A stretch of DNA of 64,000 nucleotides from Nitrospira moscoviensis (GTDB lineage Bacteria; Nitrospirota; Nitrospiria; Nitrospirales; Nitrospiraceae), in assembly GCF_001273775.1 (NCBI RefSeq), contig NZ_CP011801.1, positions 2,582,001 through 2,646,000 of the forward strand, in the 5' to 3' direction. The position numbers were made by a program, and so were the translations under genes. This document shows, one piece after another, positions 1 to 9,400 of this stretch. The stretch's first letter is position 1. Each line of letters opens with the position of its first letter. A model generated the notes under the pieces. The model saw only the letters and a program-made list of their open reading frames with translations. It made no database searches and had not been told where the DNA came from.

Positions 1-843
1 CGTGTTCGCCCTCAGCTCGCGCTCGACCATCCTATTGATCTCCTTGTCGGACCACCGCCCGCCGGCCGGCTCGGGGCCGCCCCACCACTGCACGTCGTTC
101 CACACGAAGTGCATCGTGGTCTCGTAAGGCGGAAGATTGGCCGTATCGCGTTCCGGTGAATGGGCGAAGAGATGCAGTTGCAGGCCTTTCAAACCGGCAT
201 CGCCGCTCTCGCGGATCTGTTGCCGGATGTCCTCGTTGCCCTCATAGTCGCCCTGCCACCGCTCGCCTCGGATGAGCTGCCGTACTTTCTCCTTGCCCGG
301 AAAATCGCGGATCTCCCCCGTCTCCGGGTCCCGTACTTTTTCGGTCAACATGAAATGGCACCGGTAGCCGTCATAGAGGACTTCGGCATCCTTCCACACC
401 GTGCAGGGACTCCCCCAGCCGGCCAGATAGGCGAACGTCTGCGGAAGGAACGGCCCGCCTTGTGCGGTCAGCCCGTGCAGCATCACGTTCCTGGCGATGC
501 CGCCGCTTTGGAACGGACGATCGCCGTTGAATTCGTTCATCAGCACCGTATAAGTGCGGCCTTTGGCCCGGATGCTGCCCATCACCATGCCCGTGTTGCT
601 CCGCTCCCGCACCAACACCGTCGCCGTCCCGGGGCCGGACCAGATGCGCCTCCCGCGATACCGCATGGAGTCGCCGGTCCGCCCCTCGCCGCCGATCAGC
701 ATGCCGTTGTGGGCCGTGATTTCATAGTACTCGCTGTAGCGGGACGGATAGGGCGACGAGGCGGCCTGCACCGCCGTTCCGGCCAGACACCCGACCGCCG
801 CGAGAGTGACCATTGAGCTGATTCGCCTGCCATACGCATGCAT
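1..843 (-). CDS. Exported protein of unknown function (C-terminus outside window)
   Basis: The reading frame is open from the ATG at 843 to base 1, so 281 residues are visible and the stop lies off the left edge. A good ribosome site (AAAGGAGG, about 8 nt upstream) supports this start. The N-terminus is a signal peptide: a basic start, then a hydrophobic stretch ending AVQAA near residue 26. The mature part is rich in Tyr, Trp and Gly, with no membrane segment and no motif I recognise. The next gene lies on the opposite strand 284 bp away, so the intervening region probably holds divergent promoters. Function unknown. Confidence 0.75.
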   Translation of the reverse strand, partial: MHAYGRRISSMVTLAAVGCLAGTAVQAASSPYPSRYSEYYEITAHNGMLIGGEGRTGDSMRYRGRRIWSGPGTATVLVRERSNTGMVMGSIRAKGRTYTVLMNEFNGDRPFQSGGIARNVMLHGLTAQGGPFLPQTFAYLAGWGSPCTVWKDAEVLYDGYRCHFMLTEKVRDPETGEIRDFPGKEKVRQLIRGERWQGDYEGNEDIRQQIRESGDAGLKGLQLHLFAHSPERDTANLPPYETTMHFVWNDVQWWGGPEPAGGRWSDKEINRMVERELRANT

Positions 844-1127
844 AGGTCTGTCCCTCCTTTCCAGAATCCGAGAATGAAACAAATTTGCAATGCCTGTACC
901 GCCTGGCTCGTCTTCCGGCTGGGAAAACGCCTCGGATGGAACGCGCCGGCACAGGCGGACGCTCGCCAAGCGGCGACATACTGTCACGCCGGAGATGAGC
1001 TGTCCTCGGCGCGGCGTCAGGAGCGACGCGCGTGTCATTGATAAATCGGCTCGCCGCAGAGGGCATATCGCTTGCAAATTTTTCACGGAGGGAGCCACAC
1101 CATCATCACCAATGAGAGGAGACGAGC

Positions 1128-2189
1128 ATGGAGCTGTCATACAAAACGGTCGTGTCGGTCACACTCATCGCCTTTGCCTGGGCCGGCTGCGAAAGCGCCT
1201 CCGCGTCCAGCCGCTCGGACGGAGGTTCACTGCGCCTGGCCTCGGCATCGGCATCGGAATCGCCGAAGGAGAAGCCGAGTCGCAAGACCCGCCAAGAGAA
1301 ACACCGCGCGTCCGCCGCGCCGTCCGCGTCCGGCATCGACGGACAGTCCGTCAGTCTGCCGGCGCGGATCCCCATCGTCGAAGAAGAGCTGCACGTCGGC
1401 ACCCGCCAGGTGGAAGGGAACAAGATGCGCATCACCATCAACCCGGTCGAAACCCCGGTGAAGGAGTCGGTCCGGGTGAAGCGCGAACAGATCGTCATCG
1501 ATCGCGAGCAGGGCGGCGGCGGAGAGCCCTCCCTCGGCGAACAGGCGTTTCAGCCGAGAACGATTGAATTGGTCGAGATGGCCGAAGTGCCGACGGCCGG
1601 CATCCAGCCGGTCATCACCAATCTGATTACGATCCGCAAAGAAGAACAGGTGCGGAGCCAGACCGTGCAGGACAAACTTCGCGGCACCAAGGCGGAGGTC
1701 TCGCGCGAGCCGCAGCAGATGGCGTCGTCCGATCTGCCGGCTCCGGCCGGCATGGCGCAGGAGAGCGCGGCGGCCCGCGCCTCGGAGCCTTTGTCGCTGC
1801 CGTCCTCCCAATCGATGAGCTTCCCCGTCACCGTGGCGGAAGTGCGGCAGAGCCTGGTCATCGACAAGCGGGAAGTCCCGGCCGAGAAGGTGCGGATTTC
1901 CATTCAACCGACGGAACGGCCGGCCGAGCAGACGGTCCAGCTCCGGGAAGAGCGGATCGTGATCGAGCGCACGCCGATCAGCGAGACGATCAACCGCCTG
2001 CCGCGCGACATCTTCTCGCCGCAGAGCGTCGACATCACGCTGATGAAGGAGGAGCCGGTCGTGTCGAAACAGCCCAAGGTGAAGGAGTGGCTCACGGTCC
2101 GCAAGAACGTCGGCGAGCAGGAGCGCACGGTTGAGGCGAAGCTCAAAGAAACCAACGTGGCTCTCATCGCCCCGGAGGAATCCCGGTAA
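1128..2189 (+). CDS. Lipoprotein-like protein with two DUF2382 (YsnF/AvaK) modules
   Basis: 353 residues with a clear ribosome site (GAGGAGACGAG) before the ATG. The N-terminus is a signal peptide ending in a lipobox-like AWAGC, so membrane anchoring is likely. Residues about 75-180 and 235-350 are two copies of the DUF2382 pattern: a strand carrying EEELHVGTRQVE or RQSLVIDKREVP, a segment VRVKREQIVIDRE or VQLREERIVIER, then a half-module ending in a KLRGTK or KLKETN motif. DUF2382 proteins in other bacteria are general-stress proteins of unknown biochemistry. A low-complexity Ala/Ser linker separates the copies. The gene lies upstream of a universal stress protein, which fits a stress role. 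The repeat match is strong; the function is inferred. Confidence 0.8.
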   Translation: MELSYKTVVSVTLIAFAWAGCESASASSRSDGGSLRLASASASESPKEKPSRKTRQEKHRASAAPSASGIDGQSVSLPARIPIVEEELHVGTRQVEGNKMRITINPVETPVKESVRVKREQIVIDREQGGGGEPSLGEQAFQPRTIELVEMAEVPTAGIQPVITNLITIRKEEQVRSQTVQDKLRGTKAEVSREPQQMASSDLPAPAGMAQESAAARASEPLSLPSSQSMSFPVTVAEVRQSLVIDKREVPAEKVRISIQPTERPAEQTVQLREERIVIERTPISETINRLPRDIFSPQSVDITLMKEEPVVSKQPKVKEWLTVRKNVGEQERTVEAKLKETNVALIAPEESR

Positions 2190-2197
2190 CGATGATA

Positions 2198-2234
2198 GGG
2201 GACTGGCTCCGGCGCCGAGCCGGTGCCTGTCCCC
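2198..2234. repeat. Imperfect hairpin, left member of an inverted pair
   Basis: GGGGACTGGCTCCGGC (2198-2213) pairs with GCCGGTGCCTGTCCCC (2219-2234) across a 5-nt loop, with two T-T mismatches. A near reverse-complement copy lies at 2375-2410, so two hairpins flank a 140-bp spacer. It starts 8 bp after the DUF2382 gene and could act as a terminator or REP-like element. Confidence 0.8.
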
Positions 2235-2267
2235 TTTCCCCGCCCGCTGTCCCCTTTCCCCGCCCGC
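2228..2267. repeat. 20-bp tandem duplication
   Basis: TGTCCCCTTTCCCCGCCCGC occurs twice head to tail (2228-2247 and 2248-2267). The first copy overlaps the right arm of the preceding hairpin, which suggests the duplication arose by slippage at the hairpin edge. Confidence 0.85.
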
Positions 2268-2374
2268 CCCTTCTGCATGTGAACGGTTGAAGTACAAGAT
2301 GTCGCCATGGAGACAGTCTGTCCGCTCTCGATGCCCATCGGCACGACGAGCCCTACGGGGATAGCAAGCCCCAT

Positions 2375-2410
2375 GGGGACAGGCACCGGCTTCCGCCGGA
2401 GCCAGTCCCC
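2375..2410. repeat. Imperfect hairpin, right member of an inverted pair
   Basis: GGGGACAGGCACCGGC (2375-2390) pairs with GCCGGAGCCAGTCCCC (2395-2410). The element is almost the exact reverse complement of the one at 2198-2234. It ends 30 bp before the start of the universal stress protein gene and so lies in its leader. Confidence 0.8.
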
Positions 2411-2440
2411 GTGGCACGGCCTGTGCCTTGTCGAAGCGGT

Positions 2441-3394
2441 ATGGAACCGGACCCTCTCTCGTTGCGTCGCATCCTGCTCGCGACCGATTTCAGTCGCGGC
2501 GCAGGCCGGGCGAAGGACTACGCCCTGTTTCTGGCGCAAACCTACGGGGCAACCGTCCTCGTGCAGCACGTCTCGCAACCCTATCCCACCTTGTCGGCCG
2601 ATGCCGTCGCGGACCCCTATCTCCTGGAACCGATCCGCGAACAGGTGTCGAGGGTCTTGCACGAGCTGACGGAACAGATGGGGCAAACCGGCGTACAGGC
2701 CACGGGCCAGCACACCGTCGGCATCGCCAGCGAAGAAATTATTCGCACGGCCCGCGAGAACGGAATCGACCTGATCGTGATGGGCACGCAAGGCCGCACC
2801 GGCCTCGACCACGTGCTGCTCGGCAGCACCGCCGAACGGGTGGTCAAGGGCGCGCCCTGTCCGGTCGTCACGGTCCGGCCGCCGGCCGCCGGGAGAGAAC
2901 AGGACACGGTCTCCGTCCAGCGCCTCCTGGCGCCCCTCGATTTTTCCGATTCCTCCTTCGACGCGTTGGAAACGGCCCTGCTCCTCGCCCGCCGCTTCGC
3001 GGCGCCGATCACGTTGCTGCACGTCTTGGAATGGAGCTGGCTGCGGCTCAACTTCACCGTGGCGGAGTTGGCGGAAGACGCGCAGGTGCGCCGGGACATC
3101 GAGGCCCGCGCCGGACGGTACGCCGATCTGCTGCGCGCGCAGGGGGTGACGGTGGAGACCGTGATTCGCGGAGGCGGAGGGCCGGCCGATTTCATCGTCG
3201 ACACCGCCGAGGCGCAGCGGTCGGACCTCATCGTCATGGGCACGCACGGACGGCGCGGGCTCCAGCGCGCATTGATCGGCAGCGTCGCGGAGAGCGTGCT
3301 GCGCCGCGCGCCCTGTCCGGTCTGGACGGTGAAGCAAGCGAAATTTTCGCCGGGGCACCGGCGGGTCTTCGGCCCCATAGAACAGGCGGCGTGA
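2441..3394 (+). CDS. Tandem universal stress protein (UspA family)
   Basis: 317 residues with two Usp domains (about 7-145 and 160-305). Each ends in the ATP-binding signature G-2x-G-9x-G-S/T: GTQGRTGLDHVLLGST in the first and GTHGRRGLQRALIGSV in the second, both followed by a conserved APCPV strand. Both halves should therefore bind nucleotide, as in tandem stress proteins of other bacteria. An upstream GTG at 2411 is in frame, but it would overlap the hairpin and add residues without homology, so the ATG is preferred; its ribosome site is weak. The gene is cytoplasmic and probably monocistronic. Its neighbours point to a general stress role. Confidence 0.88.
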   Translation: MEPDPLSLRRILLATDFSRGAGRAKDYALFLAQTYGATVLVQHVSQPYPTLSADAVADPYLLEPIREQVSRVLHELTEQMGQTGVQATGQHTVGIASEEIIRTARENGIDLIVMGTQGRTGLDHVLLGSTAERVVKGAPCPVVTVRPPAAGREQDTVSVQRLLAPLDFSDSSFDALETALLLARRFAAPITLLHVLEWSWLRLNFTVAELAEDAQVRRDIEARAGRYADLLRAQGVTVETVIRGGGGPADFIVDTAEAQRSDLIVMGTHGRRGLQRALIGSVAESVLRRAPCPVWTVKQAKFSPGHRRVFGPIEQAA

Positions 3395-3400
3395 CGTTGG

Positions 3401-3495
3401 GGAAGTTCGCGGTTCCGCGTTCGAGGTGCGAGGTTCCGGACAGCGTCGAACTTCGAACCTCGAACTTCGAACCCTGAGCTGCGAACCACGAACTC
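3401..3495. repeat. Iterated-word hairpin spacer (TTCGA/CGAAC type)
   Basis: Starts 6 bp after the usp stop. The left arm consists of GAGGTTC and GAGGTGC words and the right arm of GAACTTC and GAACCTC words, so the arms are broadly complementary. It is the first of many spacers with this architecture in the window. Confidence 0.7.
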
Positions 3496-3507
3496 GGAGA
3501 GTGCACC

Positions 3508-3630
3508 ATGTCGATGCCCACCTGGGCGCTCCTTCTCTTGGTGCTGCTGTTCGGCGCGGCGCTCTCCGGCTGCCCGCCGCCGCACAAGCCGACCCCGATC
3601 GCCGCCGATTGCCAGCCGTGCCGCCGGTGA
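3508..3630 (+). CDS. Small lipoprotein, 40 residues
   Basis: Forty codons from an ATG with a GGAGAG ribosome site 8 nt upstream. The protein has a hydrophobic stretch (LLLLVLLFGAAL), the lipobox LSGC with Cys22 as lipidation site, and a short Pro-rich tail ending in C-Q-P-C. It is too small for a domain but has all the marks of an outer or inner membrane lipoprotein, like entericidin-sized lipoproteins. It lies between usp and an exported protein. Function unknown. Confidence 0.55.
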   Translation: MSMPTWALLLLVLLFGAALSGCPPPHKPTPIAADCQPCRR

Positions 3631-3725
3631 ACGTGCACCATGCGCGACGGGGCGGGACCGGCGAGAAAAGCGCGACGGGCAGCATCGCATTCCGATCTCA
3701 CCTCGCACGTCACGCTCCTCTACCG

Positions 3726-4139
3726 ATGAACGGCCGATTCTCCGCGCTCCTGCTCGGATTGCTTCTCGCCGCCGCTCCGCCCGCTCTTGCGCCGCACGGG
3801 GCGGCGGCTGCAGAATCGGTCGATCGACGCGGCGGCACGATGGATCGCAGAGACATCACGCTGCTGGTGATAGAGGCAAGCCGGCTCCGGACGGCGCTCT
3901 TAAACAGGATCAAAGCGACGGCGGATCAGAAGGCCGATGACCCGGATCTGATCCCGCTGCAACAAGTCTTGCTCCGATTGCAGATCGCCGAGGAGAACGT
4001 GGAGCTGAGCCTCGGCAGACTCGACACGATGCCGGAGCGTGTGGATGACCCGCACGCCCTGCCCCAGGCCGTCGAGACCTTGAAGGAAGCCATCGACGAC
4101 GCGCAGGCCTTCGCGCAAGCGGAAAACGAGGGCCGATGA
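3726..4139 (+). CDS. Exported protein of unknown function
   Basis: 137 residues. The start was chosen because it gives a classical signal peptide (MNGRFS followed by LLLGLLLAAAPPALA). The mature region is predicted all-helical and charged, with leucine spacing suggesting a short coiled coil. The frame is open farther upstream, but those codons cross the small lipoprotein gene. The stop codon overlaps the next start in ATGA, so translation of the next gene is probably coupled. The ribosome site is poor. No family recognised. Confidence 0.65.
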   Translation: MNGRFSALLLGLLLAAAPPALAPHGAAAAESVDRRGGTMDRRDITLLVIEASRLRTALLNRIKATADQKADDPDLIPLQQVLLRLQIAEENVELSLGRLDTMPERVDDPHALPQAVETLKEAIDDAQAFAQAENEGR

Positions 4140-5548
4140 CGGAACGAGTCCCCAGGCTCAAGCCGGCGTTGGAGCAGGAGCGGCTCGGGCTCTGGATGGG
4201 AGACGAGTTCCAGCTCGCGACCGGCGACGCCGCGGAACAACTTTCGCCGGTCCTGCGCTGGCACGTGGGCCATGAGGTCGTCGCCGTCCCGCGCCGCCCG
4301 GACCGCGGCGCCCCATTTATATGGACCGCCGCTCCCTCCATCCTCGAGCACGTCGTTCTGTCGGACGACGGCGCGGCCGTGACCGGCCCGCAGGGCGGCT
4401 CGCTCGAACTGACGCTGGTACCGCGGCTGCGGTCCAATCGGGCCTATTATGACGACTCCACGACGCGCTACTTCTCCGGCCGCCCGCTGCGCCTGCGCGG
4501 GACGATGCACCCGCGCGACGGCGCGCCCCGCTTCATCGCCCGCACGATCTGGCCGGAAGACAGCCTGATCCGCCCCGACCGGCTGCCGCTCCGCCCGTTG
4601 GACGCCGAGCGCCGGCTGGCGCAACTGATCGACGCCCAGATGGAGGCCGTGGCCGACCCACTGCCCGCGCGGCTGCTGTGGGCGCGTCAGCCCGGCACGG
4701 CTGTGCGTTGGGCCGACCGGCCGGTCCTGGCGTTCGTGCTGAACGGTGCGCAGGCCGACGACGACGAATCGCACGGCGGCCATCTCTCCATCGCCACCGG
4801 CCGGCTTGGGCCGCGCGGCGAATGGGCCGATTGGATCGTGAACAATTTCTATCCGTTGGACGTGGTCAGCGAGAAAGGCATTCTGGCCGGCTTGGTGCCG
4901 ATGGACAATTATCTGAACGATCTCAACAGCGGGCAGGCGTACTACCGGCCGAGCTCTATGACGGTGCTGCTGCTGCGCGACGATCGCACCGCCGCCCGCG
5001 TTCAGTCGGCGATCCACGACGTCTTCCAGCGGTTCTATGCCGATCCCGGCCGGTACCACCACGCCGCCATGAACAGCACCGGCATGCCGATGGATGCGCT
5101 CCGTTCGGTGGGATGGCGGGTGCCGCCTCTCGGGCGGACGGGCCTCCTGCTCGCCTGGCCGGCCTGGCTCTACGTTATGCTCACCTCGCGGGATCGGGAG
5201 GCGGCCGGCTCGCTGTACCGGTATCTCATGGAAGAAAAGACGCGCGTGTTTCCCCGGGCCGCCTTCGAAGCGGCGACGCTGGATGTGTTGCGCCTGATGG
5301 AACGCCGCACCGATCCGGGACGGCGGCTCACCGAGTACGAGCGGCTGCTGCAGGAAGACGGGCTGGCGGTGCTCTTCGTCCGCATCCCGCAGATTCCGTC
5401 GAGCCGCGCCTTCGGGACCGCGCCGGTCGCCTCCTTCGAGCAGTACCGGCAGCGCGTGCCGGCCGACCGCGCGGCGTGGGAGACGGTCGCCCTCGAGCCC
5501 CGCCGGTTTCCCGAGCATCTGCGCGGGCGCCGGGGAGGAGGTGCATGA
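4136..5548 (+). CDS. Conserved hypothetical protein, possibly permuted papain-like
   Basis: 470 residues, translationally coupled to both neighbours (ATGA upstream, ATGATG downstream). No signal peptide; one hydrophobic stretch near 335-350 (LLLAWPAWLYVML). HGGHLSIATG (213-222) followed about 100 residues later by MNSTGM (312-317) resembles the His-then-Asn-Cys order of permuted papain-like hydrolases such as YiiX or DUF4105, but Ser replaces the nucleophilic Cys here. That comparison is tentative. The coupling with an exported protein and an MscS channel suggests an envelope or osmotic role. No confident family assignment. Confidence 0.7.
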   Translation: MTERVPRLKPALEQERLGLWMGDEFQLATGDAAEQLSPVLRWHVGHEVVAVPRRPDRGAPFIWTAAPSILEHVVLSDDGAAVTGPQGGSLELTLVPRLRSNRAYYDDSTTRYFSGRPLRLRGTMHPRDGAPRFIARTIWPEDSLIRPDRLPLRPLDAERRLAQLIDAQMEAVADPLPARLLWARQPGTAVRWADRPVLAFVLNGAQADDDESHGGHLSIATGRLGPRGEWADWIVNNFYPLDVVSEKGILAGLVPMDNYLNDLNSGQAYYRPSSMTVLLLRDDRTAARVQSAIHDVFQRFYADPGRYHHAAMNSTGMPMDALRSVGWRVPPLGRTGLLLAWPAWLYVMLTSRDREAAGSLYRYLMEEKTRVFPRAAFEAATLDVLRLMERRTDPGRRLTEYERLLQEDGLAVLFVRIPQIPSSRAFGTAPVASFEQYRQRVPADRAAWETVALEPRRFPEHLRGRRGGGA

Positions 5549-6429
5549 TGGAAGCCGTCGGCGAGCATTCCGGGGCCGGCTTGGCCTGGAGAACCCTGGC
5601 AGGCCTGTGGGAAAGTTTCCTCGAGCGCCTGCCGCTGATCGTGATCGGCCTGCTCGTTCTGGCGCTCTTCGTCCTCGCCGGACGCGTCCTCAAACGGGCG
5701 ATTGTCGCGGCCGGCCGGAGGACGCGGCTGCATGAAACGCTCGCGGATCTGCTCGGGCGCTTGGCCTCCGCGGCCATGGTCGTGCTCGGCCTGTTCGTCT
5801 CGGCGGTCGTGATCTTCCCCGCGTTCAAGCCGGGCGATTTGGTCGCGGGGCTCGGGATCACCTCCATTGCCGTCGGCTTTGCGTTCAAAGACATTTTGCA
5901 AAATTTTCTCGCCGGCCTGCTCCTGTTGTGGCGGCAGCCGTTTCGCATCGGCGACCAGGTCCGCACCGGCGAGACGGAAGGCACGGTGGAAGAGATCAAC
6001 ACCCGCTCGACCAGGATCAAAACCTATGACGGGGAATTGGTGACGGTGCCCAACATGGAGGTCTACTCGCGCGCGATTCTGGTGCGCACCGCCTACGGCA
6101 TCCGGCGCTCCCGCTTCACCGTCGGCATCGGCTACACGGATTCCATCGAGCAGGCGCGCGAGACGATCGAACGCCTCCTCCATGACACAGAGGGGGTGCT
6201 GCCGGATCCTGCGCCCTGGGTGCACGTGACCGAATTGGCCCCTTCGTCAGTCAATTTCACCGTGTACTTCTGGACCGACGCCCGGCAGGACCGTGTGCTG
6301 CAGACCAGCGACCGCGTGGCGACGGGCATCAAGCTCGCACTGGACCGGGCGAAGATCGATATCCCCTATCCCCATCAGGTCGTGTTTTTCCACGACGCCA
6401 CGGAGCAGCAGCAACGCAAGACGGCGTAA
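5545..6429 (+). CDS. Small-conductance mechanosensitive channel, MscS family
   Basis: 294 residues with the MscS layout: two N-terminal helices (about 25-50 and 70-95), then the pore helix with LVAGLGITSIAVGFAFKDIL near 105-125, then the beta domain (PFRIGDQV, TRSTRIKTYDGE, VTVPN) and an alpha/beta C-terminal domain. These channels open on membrane tension and release solutes during hypo-osmotic shock. The start overlaps the stop of the upstream gene and follows a strong GGGGAGGAGG site. A second ATG directly follows and could be used instead. The length matches E. coli MscS (286 residues). Confidence 0.9.
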   Translation: MMEAVGEHSGAGLAWRTLAGLWESFLERLPLIVIGLLVLALFVLAGRVLKRAIVAAGRRTRLHETLADLLGRLASAAMVVLGLFVSAVVIFPAFKPGDLVAGLGITSIAVGFAFKDILQNFLAGLLLLWRQPFRIGDQVRTGETEGTVEEINTRSTRIKTYDGELVTVPNMEVYSRAILVRTAYGIRRSRFTVGIGYTDSIEQARETIERLLHDTEGVLPDPAPWVHVTELAPSSVNFTVYFWTDARQDRVLQTSDRVATGIKLALDRAKIDIPYPHQVVFFHDATEQQQRKTA

Positions 6430-6473
6430 GACCCCAAAGGTCGACGCCTCATATGCGAACGACCCCGCGCTGC

Positions 6474-9400
6474 TCACCTCTCGCCTAACGCCTTCCGGCC
6501 CGAACCCGGTTCTTCCTCTTCAGCAGCGTCGGCCTGCGTAAACAGATCGGCCGGCAGCGTCACGGCGTTGAGCAGAATGTCGTAGGCCAGCTTGCCGAAT
6601 CCCATCAGGCCGCTGGCGAGCGTCGCTGCGGGCAGGGTCTGGATCTCCGGCTCTCCCAGCGAGCCCTTGACCGCGAACAGAGTCGTCCCGAATCCCCGGC
6701 GCTCGCCGGCAAAGAGGCGGCCGATCAGCGGCAGGTTGCGGAGAAAGTTGGAATAGGATTGAAGCGGGCTCGCGGCCATGGCCAGATCCAGCTGATCGGC
6801 CGCCAGATCGTACTCGCCGGACGCGCTGATCTTGAGTGCGGGACCGTCGAGATAGAGCTGCTTCACGGTGACGATGCCCCGCTCCACCGACAGGACTCCC
6901 GTGATTCGATCGAACGGCAGCCCCTCCCGTTCCAGATTCACCCGGCCTTGCACGAGCGCCGGCAGGTTCACGATCTTGAGCAGACCCGCCACCAGCGGCA
7001 GGCCCTTGATGCGTCCATCCTCGATGGAGAATGGAATGTCGCCCTGGCTCTTCACGGTTTCAGGCGCCGGCGCAAGGTCCCGCAGCGTCGCGTGCGCCTG
7101 TCCACGCAGCGACAGCCGTCCGGTCACACCGTCGCGCCCTTCGCCCGTCAGGCCGAGGATCGATCTGATCGGAACGCCGCTGAGCCGCAACGATCCCTCC
7201 GCCGCCGCGGTCCGGCGTTCTTGCGGCTCGACGGCCAACCATCCACCGATCCGTCCCGGATCCGTCCCCGCCTTGAAGCGTTCGATCCGCACGATCCCGT
7301 GTTCGATACGGAGGCGGCAGGCCACATCGATCAGGCGCAAGCTTTCATAGGAGACGCGGACGATGGCGAGAGACGCCGTGAGGTCGAGGTCGTCGATCCA
7401 CGACGGCAGCCGGCCGCTTTCGGATGTCTGCCTGTCGTGCTTGTCCTGGGCCATCAGCCCGCTCACGTCGAGCCCGGACGACGTCACGTCCACGGTGATG
7501 AGCGGGGTGCGCTTCCATGACCGGACGAGGCCCGACAGACGGAGATCGCTGGCGCCGAGGGTCCCGCCGGCGTGGTCGATGCGGATCCGGTCCTGGTCGA
7601 ACGTCAATCCGACCGTCAGGGCCCGCACCGGCGCCGCCAATCGGTCGACGATCGCGACGCCGCCGTCCAAACGAAGCCCGCCGTTCATGCGCCACGTGGT
7701 CCAATCGGTTCCCCGTCCTTTGATATCCACCGCTGCGGACAGCCGGCCGTCCGTCAGCGGGCCCAGTGAGATCCAGGCCGGCAACCGGCCGACTGCGAGG
7801 GGGTGCGATCGGATCGACAGCGCAAACGTCGGCGCGCCGGCGAGATGGATCGAGCCGCGCGCCGACAGCCGGGCGGGCGGCAGCACGAGGTCGAACTTCT
7901 TCACGGCCAGACGCCGTTCGCGCGACAGGTCGGCGGCGACCTCCACCGAAGCCGGCGCGCCCTGCGGTTTGTGCACCACCCCGTCGATCGCGATCGCCGC
8001 TTCGTCGAGATCCAGCCGGCCGACGATCTGCGGCGCCGCCACCGGCCCGGAGAGCCGCGCCATAAGGCGCGCGGGCCCGTCGGCCAGCGGCGCGGCGCGG
8101 CCGCCCGGCAGGAATCGATCCACCAGCTCCTGCATCTCCGCCTCGGCCCTGACAACGACGTCGTGCCAGCGCGGCACGTCGCCCAGCGCAATCCGTCCCG
8201 CCATCTCCACCGGCATGGTTCCGAGTCGCCCGTGCAGCCGCTGCACCTCCATATGGTCCGGCATGATCACGACTCGCCCGTTCAGATGCCGCACCGGCAG
8301 CGGCAGGCCGCCGGCCCGAAAGCCGACGTCCCGCGCCGTCACGTCGGCCTCGACGAGCTGCACGCCGCCGCCGGAGAGCGGGCCGGCCAGGCGCAGGACG
8401 AAATCCAGATCGCCGTCGATCTCCTCCACGGCGCTCAGGACCCGGCCGACGGTCGGCGACGGCACGACGGCCGGGAGCAGCGCCGCCAGATCCATCGCGG
8501 CGGCTTCACCCGTCGCGGTGAAGTCCAGGCGCGGCGCGCGCCGTAAATCGGAGAGGACCAGCGCGCCGTTCATCACCTGGACCGGTCCATACGAACCAGT
8601 GAGGCCCTCCACCGAGACGCGGTCCGTGTCCAGCACGATGCGCGCCGACAGGTCCTGGACAGGGATCCGTTGCGGGCCCATCAGAAAGCGGCCCTCCAAT
8701 AGCGCCAGCTCGCCGGTCCCTGCGACCACCGCCCCGTCGTTCGCCGGAGCGCGGATCGTCGCGCCGAGCAATTCCACCGTCCCGCCCGGCTCACCGGCCG
8801 CCACGAGCTCCTGCCAGCGCGGCGGCAGCCACTCCATCGGGATCACCGCGAGCAGCTGCTCGATCGTCACGGGAGACGACGCCACCGCCAGCTCGTAGCC
8901 CGGTTCCTCGCTGCCGAGTCCAGTCGCACGGCCGGACCCGCCCAGCGCCACGGCGCCGGCCTCCACCTCGAACCGGTGAAGCCGCGCGTCGTAGCCGGCC
9001 GGTCCCGGCGCCACGGTCCACTGCGCCGCGACGTGCGCGGTGCCTGTGAGCGCCTCCGCTTGGGACGGCGGGAGGAACCACGTCGCGATCCGCCGGAGAT
9101 CGACCGCGGCGGCCTGCCCCGCCCCGTCGAACCGGAAGGACGGAAGTCCTTCGGCGAGACCGTCCGGCTCGACCGGCGCGAGCCGGCCCAGCAGGGTGAA
9201 CGTCGAGAGCGGCCCGCCGGCAGGCAGCACCGCCGACACCCGGATCGCAGCCGTCTCATCGACCGAGTCGAACGAGAGCGACGCCTGGAGGTCGCTGATC
9301 GTGAACGGTGTTGACCCGTCGCTCCGTGATTCGTCCACCACCGTGACGGTTCCCTGCATCAGCCGTATCTCGTTCACCGGCAGGACCCGCGATTCGTCGG

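Noticed and set aside
160..816. 218-codon plus-strand frame at the left edge
   Set aside because: Antisense to the exported protein 1-843, which has a signal peptide and a strong ribosome site.
3421..3480. TTCGAAC words resembling a tRNA T-arm
   Set aside because: Repeats of GTTCGAA/CGAAC occur but there is no cloverleaf, acceptor stem or anticodon arm.
7363..8898. 511-codon plus-strand Ser/Arg-rich frame
   Set aside because: Antisense to the AsmA-like gene; composition is an artefact of codon positions.
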